Shown: in pieces, positions 1-7,043 of the stretch | Numbering within the stretch: position 1 is the stretch's first letter | Layout: every line of letters begins with the position of its first letter | Assembly (NCBI GenBank): GCA_019323655.1 | Contig: JAHWGX010000057.1 | Span: forward strand, 1 to 15,528 | Direction: 5' to 3' | DNA from: Candidatus Woesearchaeota archaeon | Lineage (GTDB): Archaea; Nanobdellota; Nanobdellia; Woesearchaeales; GW2011-AR4 | Length of the DNA stretch: 15,528 bases | Notes under the pieces: generated by a model | Seen by the model: only the letters and a program-made list of their open reading frames with translations | Databases searched by the model: none | What the model was told of the DNA's origin: nothing | Position numbers and translations under genes: made by a program

Positions 1-1
1 A

Positions 2-109
2 ACAAAATCACAGTATTTTGAGAGCATTGATGATATGCAAGAAGCTCTGGAGTCCTTTTGGGAAGGGCATATTTTTATGCAGAATTTTATGCGTTATTTA
101 TGTCCGTAA
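2..109 (+). CDS. C-terminal end of an unidentified protein (partial, cut by window start)
   Basis: An open frame runs in from the left edge without a stop for 35 codons and ends with TAA at 107-109. The residues form an acidic, aromatic-rich amphipathic stretch (YFESIDDMQEALESFW in the middle) ending in RYLCP. It is followed by a clear tRNA promoter, so a gene ending here is plausible. I do not recognise the family, and a 35-codon open frame can occur by chance in AT-rich DNA, so this is weakly supported. Confidence 0.35.
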   Translation, partial: TKSQYFESIDDMQEALESFWEGHIFMQNFMRYLCP

Positions 110-124
110 CTATATTTGAGATAA

Positions 125-134
125 TTTTATAAAT
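125..134 (+). promoter_or_regulatory. TATA box of the tRNA-Gln gene
   Basis: TTTTATAAAT is centred about 29 bases before the first tRNA base at 159, the normal archaeal TATA-to-start distance if the transcript begins a base or two before the mature 5' end. Confidence 0.6.
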
Positions 135-158
135 CCCTTTCAATGCCATCTGGCTTGC

Positions 159-245
159 AGCCCCGTGGTGTAGCGGTCAAATCTTTGAGACTAAGCATTT
201 CGGCCTTTGGAGCCGGAGACGGCAGTTCGAATCTGCCCGGGGCTA
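159..245 (+). tRNA. tRNA-Gln (anticodon TTG) with a 14-nt insertion in the D-loop
   Basis: The acceptor stem is AGCCCCG (159-165) paired with CGGGGCT (238-244), 7 of 7 pairs, with discriminator A at 245. The anticodon stem is TCGGC (200-204) with GCCGG (212-216); the loop at 205-211 carries TTG at 207-209, which reads CAA glutamine codons. The T arm is GGCAG (221-225), TTCGAAT, CTGCC (233-237). The D stem is GTGT (168-171) with GCAT (195-198), allowing G-T wobbles. The D-loop spans 172-194, 23 nt instead of the usual 7-11. Removing 14 nt (about 181-194) leaves a canonical 73-nt tRNA with the normal AGCGGTCAA loop. The extra segment is either a D-loop intron or an enlarged D-loop. CCA is not encoded, as is common in archaea. 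Confidence 0.9.
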
Positions 246-316
246 TTAATCCGGCAAACATTCCCTTTAAGAAATTAAACCCTAAAACTCTTATGAGCCA
301 ATGCCCCTTCTTGTAT

Positions 317-1270
317 TCATCTCTTAAATTTATCTTCTAACTCCCTTTTGAGTTTGTCTCCTATGAATTTTCCCTTGAAATAGTCAATTCTTACAGCCTG
401 GGAAATCTTGGCTGCCAAAACACGCGCTCTTTTGCCGTGCTCTTTTTCAGGAGCCTCGCTTATTATCGGATGCTGCACGATTAGCCCGTGGCGTGGAGGT
501 TTATTTCTTTTTTTGTTCCTCATATGCCTGAACAAAGCCTTTTCCGCGCCTAAAATCTGTATTGTCGAAGCAGGCATTTCCACTAACCTTCTCAGGCTTC
601 CTGCGTGGCTTATCAGTTTTGCAGCAATTGTCGAGCCTGCAACAGCTGCGAAATTCGGGCACGTTTCTTTTTCCAGTTCCTTTAGGTAATCCTCATAATG
701 GTTTCTTAACCTGTAAAAATTATTTATTTGCGTTGCTAGCAGCAATATTGCAGAAACATCTTTGTCTTTTAGCTCAGCCCCGACAGCATCTTTCTCATTA
801 ATTCCCAGCTCTTTCAGTAATTGTGTTTTTGTCTTTCTTATTACCAGAGAAACAAACTTCTCATTGTCCTTCGCCTTGTTTGAAACCTCCGGATTGTACA
901 GGGAATACCATTCCCTCAGCCTTTTTGCAAGCAGATTTATTGTTTTGTCAATTTCTTCAATGCTGCTTATTGCCTGCATTATTAAAGCATCATTATTCAC
1001 AGAGTTTTTTATAGATTTCTTAGTAGCCTCTATATTTTTATTATAAAACTGGGAAAAATATTTTTTATCTTTGAAAACCAATAAAATATTGTACAGGCCA
1101 TTGTCCTTTGCAACTTCAGGCTTGCCATGCTTTTTGATTAATTTCTCTTCGTATGTTTTTTTATTTTTATATTGCTCAATATCCTTAAATAATAATCCAT
1201 CTATTAACTTGTACTTTTCACTAAAAACAAAGCTCCCTATCACGTTTGAAAAAATGAATTTTGTAGGCAT
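317..1270 (-). CDS. nop5: Nop5/Nop56-type C/D-box RNP scaffold protein
   Basis: Core scaffold of the archaeal box C/D snoRNP, which joins fibrillarin to L7Ae-bound guide RNA for 2'-O-methylation of rRNA and tRNA. The 317 aa show a short N-terminal domain (about 1-85), a helical coiled-coil (about 90-205) and the Nop RNA-binding domain. The Nop signature lies at about 212-249 (AAKLISHAGSL, then EMPASTIQILGAEKALFRH), followed by PPRHGLIVQHP (258-268) and the basic RIDYFKGKFIGDKLKREL end. Archaeal homologues are usually nearer 380-420 aa; this one has a short N-terminal domain and no long lysine/glutamate tail. Fibrillarin, often the neighbour of nop5, is not in this window. No Shine-Dalgarno site is visible, and a TATA-like tract 30 nt before the ATG suggests a leaderless transcript. 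Confidence 0.95.
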   Translation of the reverse strand: MPTKFIFSNVIGSFVFSEKYKLIDGLLFKDIEQYKNKKTYEEKLIKKHGKPEVAKDNGLYNILLVFKDKKYFSQFYNKNIEATKKSIKNSVNNDALIMQAISSIEEIDKTINLLAKRLREWYSLYNPEVSNKAKDNEKFVSLVIRKTKTQLLKELGINEKDAVGAELKDKDVSAILLLATQINNFYRLRNHYEDYLKELEKETCPNFAAVAGSTIAAKLISHAGSLRRLVEMPASTIQILGAEKALFRHMRNKKRNKPPRHGLIVQHPIISEAPEKEHGKRARVLAAKISQAVRIDYFKGKFIGDKLKRELEDKFKR

Positions 1271-1292
1271 AAACCTTAAAGAACTTCAGCTG

Positions 1293-1307
1293 TTTTTTAA
1301 ATTTATT
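1293..1307 (-). promoter_or_regulatory. Probable TATA box of nop5
   Basis: On the minus strand this reads AATAAATTTAAAAAA, centred about 30 nt upstream of the nop5 ATG at 1270. That spacing would put transcription start at or next to the start codon. Confidence 0.4.
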
Positions 1308-1317
1308 GCAGATTAAG

Positions 1318-3582
1318 TTAACAAACCCCGTTTTTGCAGCCGTTCGGGCAGGTGTAAACTGTATGGGTTGGAAGATTATTCTTGCATATCGCTTCGTAAA
1401 GATAAGGCCCCTCGTCTACACAAGGTCCTCCTCCAGGTCCTCTATGGGCTACAGGATCCCCCATCTGAGTGGAATATTGCATCTTGCAGCAATCATATGC
1501 TCCCTCTATATTCAAATTGTTGGTTCTTGCCGTTCCTTTTACATAATAATTTGTTCCTCCATCAGAGTCTGTGCATATAGTAGTCCCTTCTATACAGGCA
1601 CCATCACTGCATCCATAGCTGCATAGTGTATATGAATAAGCTATATTTGTTCCATCGCAGTATCTTTCATAAATATAATTCCAATTGCAACTATCAGAAA
1701 GATTGACTAAGTTACCATTCTGCATTCCATATACCCTTCCTTTTATATAAGGGTATACTCCAGAGTCACTGTCAACGCACCAGTTTTCAACTTGTCCTAC
1801 AGCCACAGTAGCATAAGCAATGCCGTCACCTTCTGATGCTTGGTGAGGTTCACCCGGAACTGGGTAAGCAGTATCTCTTGAATTCGCGCCTAAAGTTAAT
1901 GTTCCCAGGGCATTTGTGCTTACAAGCCAGCTATAACTGCAAGTCTTTGCGCCATTGCAGCCAAACACATGCGCTTTGTTTAATTCACTGTCTGATGTGT
2001 TAACACCCCACCACCATATCATATTTAATCCCACATCGTCAGTTCCAAAAACTGTAACATTAAATGTTTGGCCTTGCTCAACAGTTAAAGGAAAAACATC
2101 AATATCAACTGTTGGTGGGCCATCCTGCTCTGTCGCAGTCCCAATAACCTTTGTCATTTTGTTGTTATTTTCATTAGATTCCTCAACTCTTTGCTCCCAG
2201 TCTATTATTGCGGAAACATTTACCCTGTCTCCGCAGGATATACCAATCAATCCGCAGGTAAACCCGCCAGTTTCCTTACATTCTCCAGCTGCAGGCACTT
2301 TGAATCTGTAATAATGGTTGCCTGGGAATTCCTTCCCGTTTTCTTCGTTGCGAAGCTTTATTAGAAAATCACTCTCGCTTGAGGCATCCCCGACATTGCA
2401 ATATTTTACTTTTATGTAGTAAGGCCCAGAATAGTAAAGGTCTTCTACGATAAGATCTGGAATGAGTGGGCCTTCTGTTTCATCTAGGCAAATATAATTT
2501 CCAATAAATTCTCTGGACCAGTAAAGATCGCTTCCTGTTGTGCCAAAAATCCCTACAAGTCCTGTCTTAGCTGTATAATCCTCTTTTGACACAGTTACCC
2601 TGTAAAATCCATTATCGCTGCTGTAATCCCGTGTCCCGGTCCAGACAGGAATGTTTTTGAACTTTATCCACTCAGGCCTTCCGGAAGGCGCATCACCAAC
2701 ATCTGAATGTTCGCCAGAGTTTACTATTAACTGGGCATTATAATCATTCCATTGGTTTTCAGCAGCTAATGTGACAGTAGCCCCTTCTAAAGCACAGCCA
2801 TATGTTTCAATTCCTTCATATAGCTCCTCGCAGTCAGTGCCTATAGTTGCGCAGTCAGCAATTCTAAGAGCCAAGTCAAATTTAACATTAGATGCAATAG
2901 CTTGGCATTCACTTTGCCCCTCAACACATTCTTCCCATGATTCGCAATCGTCTGTTAACACAGCAGATGTTTCATCTAAACAGCTGGAATCCTCTTCTCC
3001 GGGGTTTAGGCATGTATACTGCACATAGCTTCTGTAAACATCCCCGCTTTGGCAAAAGTAATCCTCAATATAATCTGAAATTCCGCAGTCAGAATCTACA
3101 GAACATTGAACCTCATAGCCCGGATTGCATTTTCCCCATCTCCCCTGATTGCCTTTTTCTGTGTAAACATAATCCACATCACACCACTCGCCTTCAGGAC
3201 ACCCGCAAAGCCTGCATCTTGGAACTAAAGTTCCGGCAAAACAATACATAGGTTTATTCAAAGAGCATTTTCCGTATTTAGTTCCGTCAGAACAGCTTGG
3301 GATTTTGTCAGGCAGTGCATTCATCTTTTCAATCTTATCGCTTTGCCCTGTACAATCCACGGTTATCTCATCTGGCTCAATGCCCATATAAAACACAAGC
3401 AGGCTCTTTAGCTCATCTGCAGTAAAATTGATTGCAGAAGAATCATCGGTATAGTAGCTATACAAAGCCTTTCTTAGGCCATGCAGAACATCCTCGCTCT
3501 CGCACTGGATGGCAGAGGCAAAACCAGCAAAAATCAAAATAAGCAGCAATGCAAATGTTGGCAAAATCAACTTTTTATTCAT
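1318..3582 (-). CDS. Large secreted cysteine-rich surface protein with a CARDB domain
   Basis: A predicted exported protein of 754 aa. The start at 3582 (MNKKLILPTFALLLILIFAG) is chosen because it opens directly on a signal peptide and overlaps the stop of the upstream lipoprotein gene by 8 nt, which suggests translational coupling; an in-frame ATG 27 nt upstream (3609) is less likely. Visible order: signal peptide (1-24), a cysteine-rich N-terminal region (about 27-260) with short CxxxSDC-type motifs, a CARDB domain (about 374-482) with the typical VEESNENNN end, an Ig/PKD-like beta domain (about 489-596), and two tandem C-terminal modules (about 601-663 and 670-754). Each module starts C[VT]DSD, contains Y[IV]KG and ends with a CxxGCxxGxC motif. 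CARDB domains are bacterial and archaeal adhesion-type beta folds. The role is probably surface adhesion or an envelope structure; no catalytic motif is seen. Confidence 0.85.
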   Translation of the reverse strand: MNKKLILPTFALLLILIFAGFASAIQCESEDVLHGLRKALYSYYTDDSSAINFTADELKSLLVFYMGIEPDEITVDCTGQSDKIEKMNALPDKIPSCSDGTKYGKCSLNKPMYCFAGTLVPRCRLCGCPEGEWCDVDYVYTEKGNQGRWGKCNPGYEVQCSVDSDCGISDYIEDYFCQSGDVYRSYVQYTCLNPGEEDSSCLDETSAVLTDDCESWEECVEGQSECQAIASNVKFDLALRIADCATIGTDCEELYEGIETYGCALEGATVTLAAENQWNDYNAQLIVNSGEHSDVGDAPSGRPEWIKFKNIPVWTGTRDYSSDNGFYRVTVSKEDYTAKTGLVGIFGTTGSDLYWSREFIGNYICLDETEGPLIPDLIVEDLYYSGPYYIKVKYCNVGDASSESDFLIKLRNEENGKEFPGNHYYRFKVPAAGECKETGGFTCGLIGISCGDRVNVSAIIDWEQRVEESNENNNKMTKVIGTATEQDGPPTVDIDVFPLTVEQGQTFNVTVFGTDDVGLNMIWWWGVNTSDSELNKAHVFGCNGAKTCSYSWLVSTNALGTLTLGANSRDTAYPVPGEPHQASEGDGIAYATVAVGQVENWCVDSDSGVYPYIKGRVYGMQNGNLVNLSDSCNWNYIYERYCDGTNIAYSYTLCSYGCSDGACIEGTTICTDSDGGTNYYVKGTARTNNLNIEGAYDCCKMQYSTQMGDPVAHRGPGGGPCVDEGPYLYEAICKNNLPTHTVYTCPNGCKNGVC

Positions 3583-3823
3583 TTCCACAGCACTTCCCCA
3601 GTACCTCACAGCATTTGTCAGGCATTACAATGCCTACTTCTACCATCCTGGTTTGGCAGGTTCCTGCTTCATCAGCCGCATCGCAAGCCGCAACTTGAAG
3701 TTCTGACAGGGCTTCGTAATCACCTTCATAAATTTCTTCAGGCGCACTTTCTTTAGAATTCTGATTACAGCCTGTTAACAATAAAAATGCAATAATGAGC
3801 AGCGCCAATATCGCTTTTTTCAT
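3575..3823 (-). CDS. Small lipoprotein with a six-cysteine C-terminal module
   Basis: A protein of 82 aa. It starts with a lysine pair and hydrophobic segment followed by the lipobox LLTGC, so Cys19 is the likely lipid-anchored residue. After a short acidic linker (about 20-42) comes a cysteine module: C47-x8-C56-x14-C71C72-x5-C78C79, ending GKCCGNE. The spacing is identical to that at the end of the upstream pilin-like protein (3879-4481). A good Shine-Dalgarno GAGG lies 6 nt before the ATG, and TATAAAT lies upstream, so it may have its own promoter. The last codons overlap the start of the large surface protein. Its function is unknown; the anchor and cysteines suggest a disulfide-stabilised envelope protein. 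Confidence 0.8.
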   Translation of the reverse strand: MKKAILALLIIAFLLLTGCNQNSKESAPEEIYEGDYEALSELQVAACDAADEAGTCQTRMVEVGIVMPDKCCEVLGKCCGNE

Positions 3824-3829
3824 CTAAAG

Positions 3830-3867
3830 CCTCTTTTTTAGTAACCCATATTTGATTATTTATATTC
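3830..3867 (-). promoter_or_regulatory. TATA box and Shine-Dalgarno site before the lipoprotein gene
   Basis: GAATATAAAT (3867-3858 on the minus strand) is followed about 29 nt later by GAGG (3833-3830), which is 6 nt from the ATG at 3823. This supports a second promoter inside the surface-protein cluster. Confidence 0.5.
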
Positions 3868-3878
3868 TTTTCTATTTT

Positions 3879-4481
3879 TTATGAGCAGCATAACCCATAT
3901 TCACTGCAGCATAAATCCTTATAGCCTTCGCCAAATAATATGTCAAGGCTGTCACACAAGCCATTATCCTCGGCATTTTGGCATATGCTTGAAGCTGAGG
4001 CAGTTGAGCCCTCGCTTATTATTGCGTAAATGCTCCCATATGCTGTTTTTTGAAGATTGGTTTGTTTTTCAGTGTACATTACTTTTATTTGCCCTTTGAA
4101 TGCTTCTTTTGCATTGCCATTATCACAAAGTATGCCTCCATTTATAGTAAAAGCCTCTTCCTCTCCGCTCATCATCGGGACAGCAAATGAATTGCCGCAT
4201 CCTGCAACATCGATGCTGTCTATTGTTATGGTTTTTCCCAAGCCATTGGAAATTACCAAGGTCACTTGTGACGGCTCCACTTTATGGCTCACGCATGCCA
4301 GTCCCGGAGACAAAACGCATTTTTCAGGCAGGAATTTCTCGGGGCTTAGAACACCAAAGTAAGCTAATGCGGAAATAGCAGCCAGAACAACTAAAGTAGC
4401 CCATCCGTAAGTAATCAAGAATTCCATTGCTGCTTGAGAGTCTAAATTATGCAGCAATTTGCGGCTTCCCCTCTTTTTAAT
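3879..4481 (-). CDS. Pilin-like protein with class III signal peptide and six-cysteine C-terminal module
   Basis: An archaeal type IV pilin-like surface protein. The motif QAAMEFLITYGWATLVVLAA is the prepilin peptidase-type signal followed by the assembly helix. Next comes a beta-rich pilin head with scattered cysteines (CVLSPGLAC, VAGCGN, ILCDNG). Appended at the end is C-x8-C-x14-CC-x5-CC (C159 to C191, counting from the TTG at 4457), the same spacing as in the neighbouring lipoprotein. The only conventional start near the motif is TTG at 4457, which lacks a nearby ribosome site. A perfect GAGGTG lies 5 nt before an in-frame ATT at 4481, and starting there gives a basic N-terminus (KKRGSRK) typical of prepilins and a 200-aa product, so I annotate 4481. 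The start is inference. The gene probably contributes to a pilus or surface filament. Confidence 0.8.
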   Translation of the reverse strand: MKKRGSRKLLHNLDSQAAMEFLITYGWATLVVLAAISALAYFGVLSPEKFLPEKCVLSPGLACVSHKVEPSQVTLVISNGLGKTITIDSIDVAGCGNSFAVPMMSGEEEAFTINGGILCDNGNAKEAFKGQIKVMYTEKQTNLQKTAYGSIYAIISEGSTASASSICQNAEDNGLCDSLDILFGEGYKDLCCSEYGLCCS

Positions 4482-4486
4482 AAAAA

Positions 4487-4492
4487 CACCTC
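4487..4492 (-). promoter_or_regulatory. Shine-Dalgarno site that argues for an ATT start
   Basis: GAGGTG on the minus strand lies 5 nt before the ATT codon at 4481-4479, but 29 nt before the TTG at 4457. Ribosome-site spacing therefore favours initiation at ATT. Confidence 0.5.
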
Positions 4493-4510
4493 TTTTTATG
4501 TATTCTTTTA

Positions 4511-4524
4511 AAAAATTTATTTAA
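4511..4524 (-). promoter_or_regulatory. Probable TATA box of the pilin-like gene
   Basis: On the minus strand TTAAATAAATTTTT is centred about 27 nt before the GAGGTG ribosome site, the same arrangement seen before the lipoprotein gene. The stretch also lies upstream of the divergent cutA gene. Confidence 0.4.
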
Positions 4525-4560
4525 GCTTTTCTATTAGCCCACTTTAAAACATATCAAAAA

Positions 4561-4570
4561 ATTAATAAAT
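4561..4570 (+). promoter_or_regulatory. Probable TATA box of cutA
   Basis: ATTAATAAAT is centred about 31 nt before the cutA ATG at 4597. No Shine-Dalgarno site follows, so the transcript is probably leaderless or nearly so. Confidence 0.4.
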
Positions 4571-4596
4571 TATGCAGTAAAAAATATCTTGCAAAA

Positions 4597-4899
4597 ATGA
4601 TTTTAGTCCACATAACCTGCAAGGATGAAAAAGAAGCAGTAAATATCTCAAAGCATTTGCTGAGCAAAAAGCTGATTGCCTGCTCAAACATACATCCAGT
4701 AAGGAGCATGTACTGGTGGAATGGAAAAATAGAGGACGAAAAGGAGTTTGCAATAACAGCAAAGACAGTTGAAAAAAACTATGAAAAGGTAAAAGAAGAG
4801 GTTAAAAAACTGCACAGCTACGAAATTCCGTGCATTATTAAGATAGACGCAGAGGCAAATAGGGAATATGCCGAGTGGGTTAGGGAAGAAGTTCAGTAA
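4597..4899 (+). CDS. cutA: CutA1 family protein (divalent cation tolerance)
   Basis: A small cytosolic trimer-forming protein of the CutA1 family, linked to divalent metal tolerance in bacteria although its biochemical role is unsettled. The 100 aa match the family length. Family landmarks are visible in order: the N-terminal strand ILVHITCKD, LLSKKLIACSNIHPVRSMYWW (ACxNI and YWW region, about 22-42), GKIEDEKEFAITAKT, and LHSYEIPCII (LHxYExP, about 73-82), then a WV-containing end. It is a single gene transcribed divergently from the pilin-like gene and shares a 115-bp promoter region with it. The start follows a TATA-like box with no ribosome site. Confidence 0.95.
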   Translation: MILVHITCKDEKEAVNISKHLLSKKLIACSNIHPVRSMYWWNGKIEDEKEFAITAKTVEKNYEKVKEEVKKLHSYEIPCIIKIDAEANREYAEWVREEVQ

Positions 4900-4983
4900 A
4901 CTCCTAAATGTTTTTATAAAATTAAAGATAGAGGCATTCTACAAATTCAAAAATAAAATATTAGCTAAAGCATATCAATAAAA

Positions 4984-4990
4984 TTTATAA
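4984..4990 (+). promoter_or_regulatory. TATA box of the ubiB-like gene
   Basis: TTTATAA is centred 27 nt before the ATG at 5014. That distance puts transcription start on the start codon, so the mRNA is probably leaderless. Confidence 0.6.
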
Positions 4991-5013
4991 ACAACCTTGC
5001 AAACAGGCAGCAT

Positions 5014-6681
5014 ATGCTTAAAATAGTAAAAGAGGTAAGGGATATAAGGAGATTTAAAGAGATTCTTACAGTTCTTTTTGAGGAGGGATTTGACTTCTTG
5101 GTTGAGAAAATAAAGCTGAAGTATAAAATCCCACTGACAAAAAGGGTCAAGGCAAGAGTTGAAAAGAAAAAAGAACTTTCTATAGAGAAGAGGCTGAGGC
5201 TTACCTTGGAAAGGCTGGGGCCCACTTTCATAAAATTTGGGCAGGTTTTGAGCGTAAGGCCGGATTTAATGCCTGCAAGCTATATCAAAGAGCTGGAAAA
5301 ATTGCAGGATAGCGTACCCCCGTTTTCTTACGCACTTGCAAAGGAGCAGATAAAAAAAGAGCTCGGAAAAAACATAGATGATATTTTCTCCAAGTTTGAA
5401 CAAAAGCCTGTTGCTTCAGCTTCAATAAGCCAGGTCCACAGGGCTATTTTAAAAAACGGAAACAAGGTTGCGGTAAAAATACAGAGGCCCAACGTAAGCG
5501 AAATAATGGAGACAGACATTGAAATAATGTTTTATGTTGCCGGCCTTTTGGAAAAGCATGTTCCAAACACAAGAAAATTTTCCCCTGTAGGAATAATAGA
5601 AGAATTTGCAAAATGGACTGAAAAGGAGATTGACTTTAAGAGAGAAGCAATTAATGCAAAAAGATTTGCAAGAAATTTTTCCAGCGACAAGCAAGTAAGA
5701 ATACCCCGAATCTATGATGAGTTTACCACAGGCAGGATTTTGGTTATGGATTTTATAGAGGGCATAGGGCTGAATAATATTGAGCAAATAAAAAAGAGAA
5801 AAATAAATCTAAAGCCCTTGTTGGAAAAGGGGTTTGAAGTAATTCTAAAGCAGGTTTTCATAGACGGGTTTTTTCATGCAGACCCCCATCCCGGAAATAT
5901 TATCATCACCCAAGACAAAAAATTAGCTTTCGTCGATTTTGGCATAGTGGGCCATTTTAGCGAGGACCTGAAAGCAAAGTCCATAGGCCTGTTCTATGGT
6001 TTAATCAACCAAGACGCGGAAAAAATAGTGGAAAACCTGGCTGATTTAAGCAACAGCGAAGTGGAAAATAAAGAAGAGCTAAAGTATGAAATAGATGATG
6101 TGCTTGAAACCTTGCAGGATTCTGAAATAGGAAAGGTAAAATTAAGCTGCGCTCTTGAGAAAATAATGGATTTGGCGCTCAGTTACGGCCTGAAGATGCC
6201 CATGCCCCTTGTTTTATTTGGAAAAACCATCATAACTTTGGAGGGCATTGCCATACAGTACGACCCTGAATTCAGGATAGTGGAAAGCTCAAAGCCATTC
6301 TTGGAAAAATTAATTAAGCAAAGATACAATCCGGTATATGCATTTAATAACCTTATAAAAAGCGCGTTTAAATTCAGGAAGTTTGCTGAAAAAATCCCGG
6401 AACAGGCATCAGAAGCGCTGAGAAAAATAGAGAAAGGCACAATCAGGGTGGATATAGAGGATACTGATATAAAAAAGCTGTCTTTGGAGCTGGACAAATC
6501 AAGCAACAGGATTTCTTACAGCATGTTAATAACCGCTCTGCTCATTGTGGGGGCATTGACAATCAATTTCGGAGAGCCGTTTTTTCTGAATGTGCCTTTA
6601 GTCCCGCTTTTAAGCTTCCTTACTGCTCTTATTTTGTCTCTTATTTTGCTCTTTTCAATTTTGAGGGAAAAATTGCTTTAA
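5014..6681 (+). CDS. ABC1/AarF/UbiB-family atypical kinase, membrane-anchored
   Basis: An atypical protein-kinase-like protein of the UbiB/ADCK family, whose members have ATPase activity and support lipid or isoprenoid-quinone metabolism. The 555 aa show the family motifs in order: KFGQ (74-77, the KxGQ inhibitory motif), an alanine/serine nucleotide loop ASASISQVHRA (about 134-144), VAVKIQRP with the ATP lysine K155, an ExD-type segment EKEIDFKREA (about 203-212), HADPHPGN catalytic loop (288-295) and DFG (308-310). Two hydrophobic helices at the C-terminus (about 505-525 and 530-550) anchor it in the membrane, as in UbiB. It heads a tight cluster with a phasin-like protein and a YdjM-type hydrolase. 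No quinone-biosynthesis gene is nearby and the substrate is unknown, so I do not assign ubiB. Confidence 0.93.
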   Translation: MLKIVKEVRDIRRFKEILTVLFEEGFDFLVEKIKLKYKIPLTKRVKARVEKKKELSIEKRLRLTLERLGPTFIKFGQVLSVRPDLMPASYIKELEKLQDSVPPFSYALAKEQIKKELGKNIDDIFSKFEQKPVASASISQVHRAILKNGNKVAVKIQRPNVSEIMETDIEIMFYVAGLLEKHVPNTRKFSPVGIIEEFAKWTEKEIDFKREAINAKRFARNFSSDKQVRIPRIYDEFTTGRILVMDFIEGIGLNNIEQIKKRKINLKPLLEKGFEVILKQVFIDGFFHADPHPGNIIITQDKKLAFVDFGIVGHFSEDLKAKSIGLFYGLINQDAEKIVENLADLSNSEVENKEELKYEIDDVLETLQDSEIGKVKLSCALEKIMDLALSYGLKMPMPLVLFGKTIITLEGIAIQYDPEFRIVESSKPFLEKLIKQRYNPVYAFNNLIKSAFKFRKFAEKIPEQASEALRKIEKGTIRVDIEDTDIKKLSLELDKSSNRISYSMLITALLIVGALTINFGEPFFLNVPLVPLLSFLTALILSLILLFSILREKLL

Positions 6682-6688
6682 AAAATCC

Positions 6689-6696
6689 GAGGTGAT
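6689..6696 (+). promoter_or_regulatory. Strong Shine-Dalgarno site of the phasin-like gene
   Basis: GAGGTGAT ends 4 nt before the ATG at 6701 and lies between it and the kinase stop at 6681. It fixes the start and shows that this internal operon gene uses a leadered, ribosome-site mode, unlike the leaderless first gene. Confidence 0.75.
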
Positions 6697-6700
6697 GTAA

Positions 6701-7042
6701 ATGAGGGAGATGATAAAAAAAAGCTTTTTGCTTGGATTAGGGGCAGCCACTCTGACAAAGAACCAGGCGGAAAAAGTAGTAAGGGAGCTTGTAAAAAAGA
6801 ATGCTGTGACGATAAAAGAAGGCAGCGCCATGCTGAAGAAAATAAGAAATGAGTCAGTTAAAGAAAGCAGGAGGATAAAAAAGATTGCAGAAAAAGAGGC
6901 AAAAAGGCTGGCAGGAAAATTAGGAGTAGTGCCAAAAGCTCAAATTGGAAAAATGAAGAAAAGGCTCAATGCCTTAAACAAGGAGTTGAGCAGCAAGGGA
7001 AAAAAGGCTTTAAATAAGCTGCTCAAGGATATGTCAAAATAA
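6701..7042 (+). CDS. Phasin-like helical protein (COG3937-like)
   Basis: A protein of 113 aa, almost wholly helical and rich in lysine. The N-terminus (IKKSFLLGLGAATLTKNQAEKVVRELVKK split across about 5-33) resembles the PhaF/PhaI-type 'phasin family' start: a hydrophobic LGLGA patch, then TKxxAEKxVxELVKK. It continues with basic heptad-like helices (about 45-110) suited to a coiled coil. Bacterial relatives coat polyhydroxyalkanoate granules or act as their regulators, and I recall similar small proteins beside AarF/UbiB kinases. No PHA synthase is visible here, so granule binding is not implied; a structural partner of the adjacent kinase is a reasonable guess. It lies 19 nt after the kinase and 1 nt before the hydrolase. 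Confidence 0.7.
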   Translation: MREMIKKSFLLGLGAATLTKNQAEKVVRELVKKNAVTIKEGSAMLKKIRNESVKESRRIKKIAEKEAKRLAGKLGVVPKAQIGKMKKRLNALNKELSSKGKKALNKLLKDMSK

Positions 7043-7043
7043 G

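Noticed and set aside
143..340. Open frame on + across the tRNA-Gln gene
   Set aside because: It runs straight through a well-formed tRNA and into the antisense of nop5; the amino-acid content is not protein-like.
5449..5787. 112-codon open frame on - inside the UbiB-like kinase gene
   Set aside because: It is antisense to the kinase core between the ATP lysine and the catalytic loop; no promoter or ribosome site supports it.
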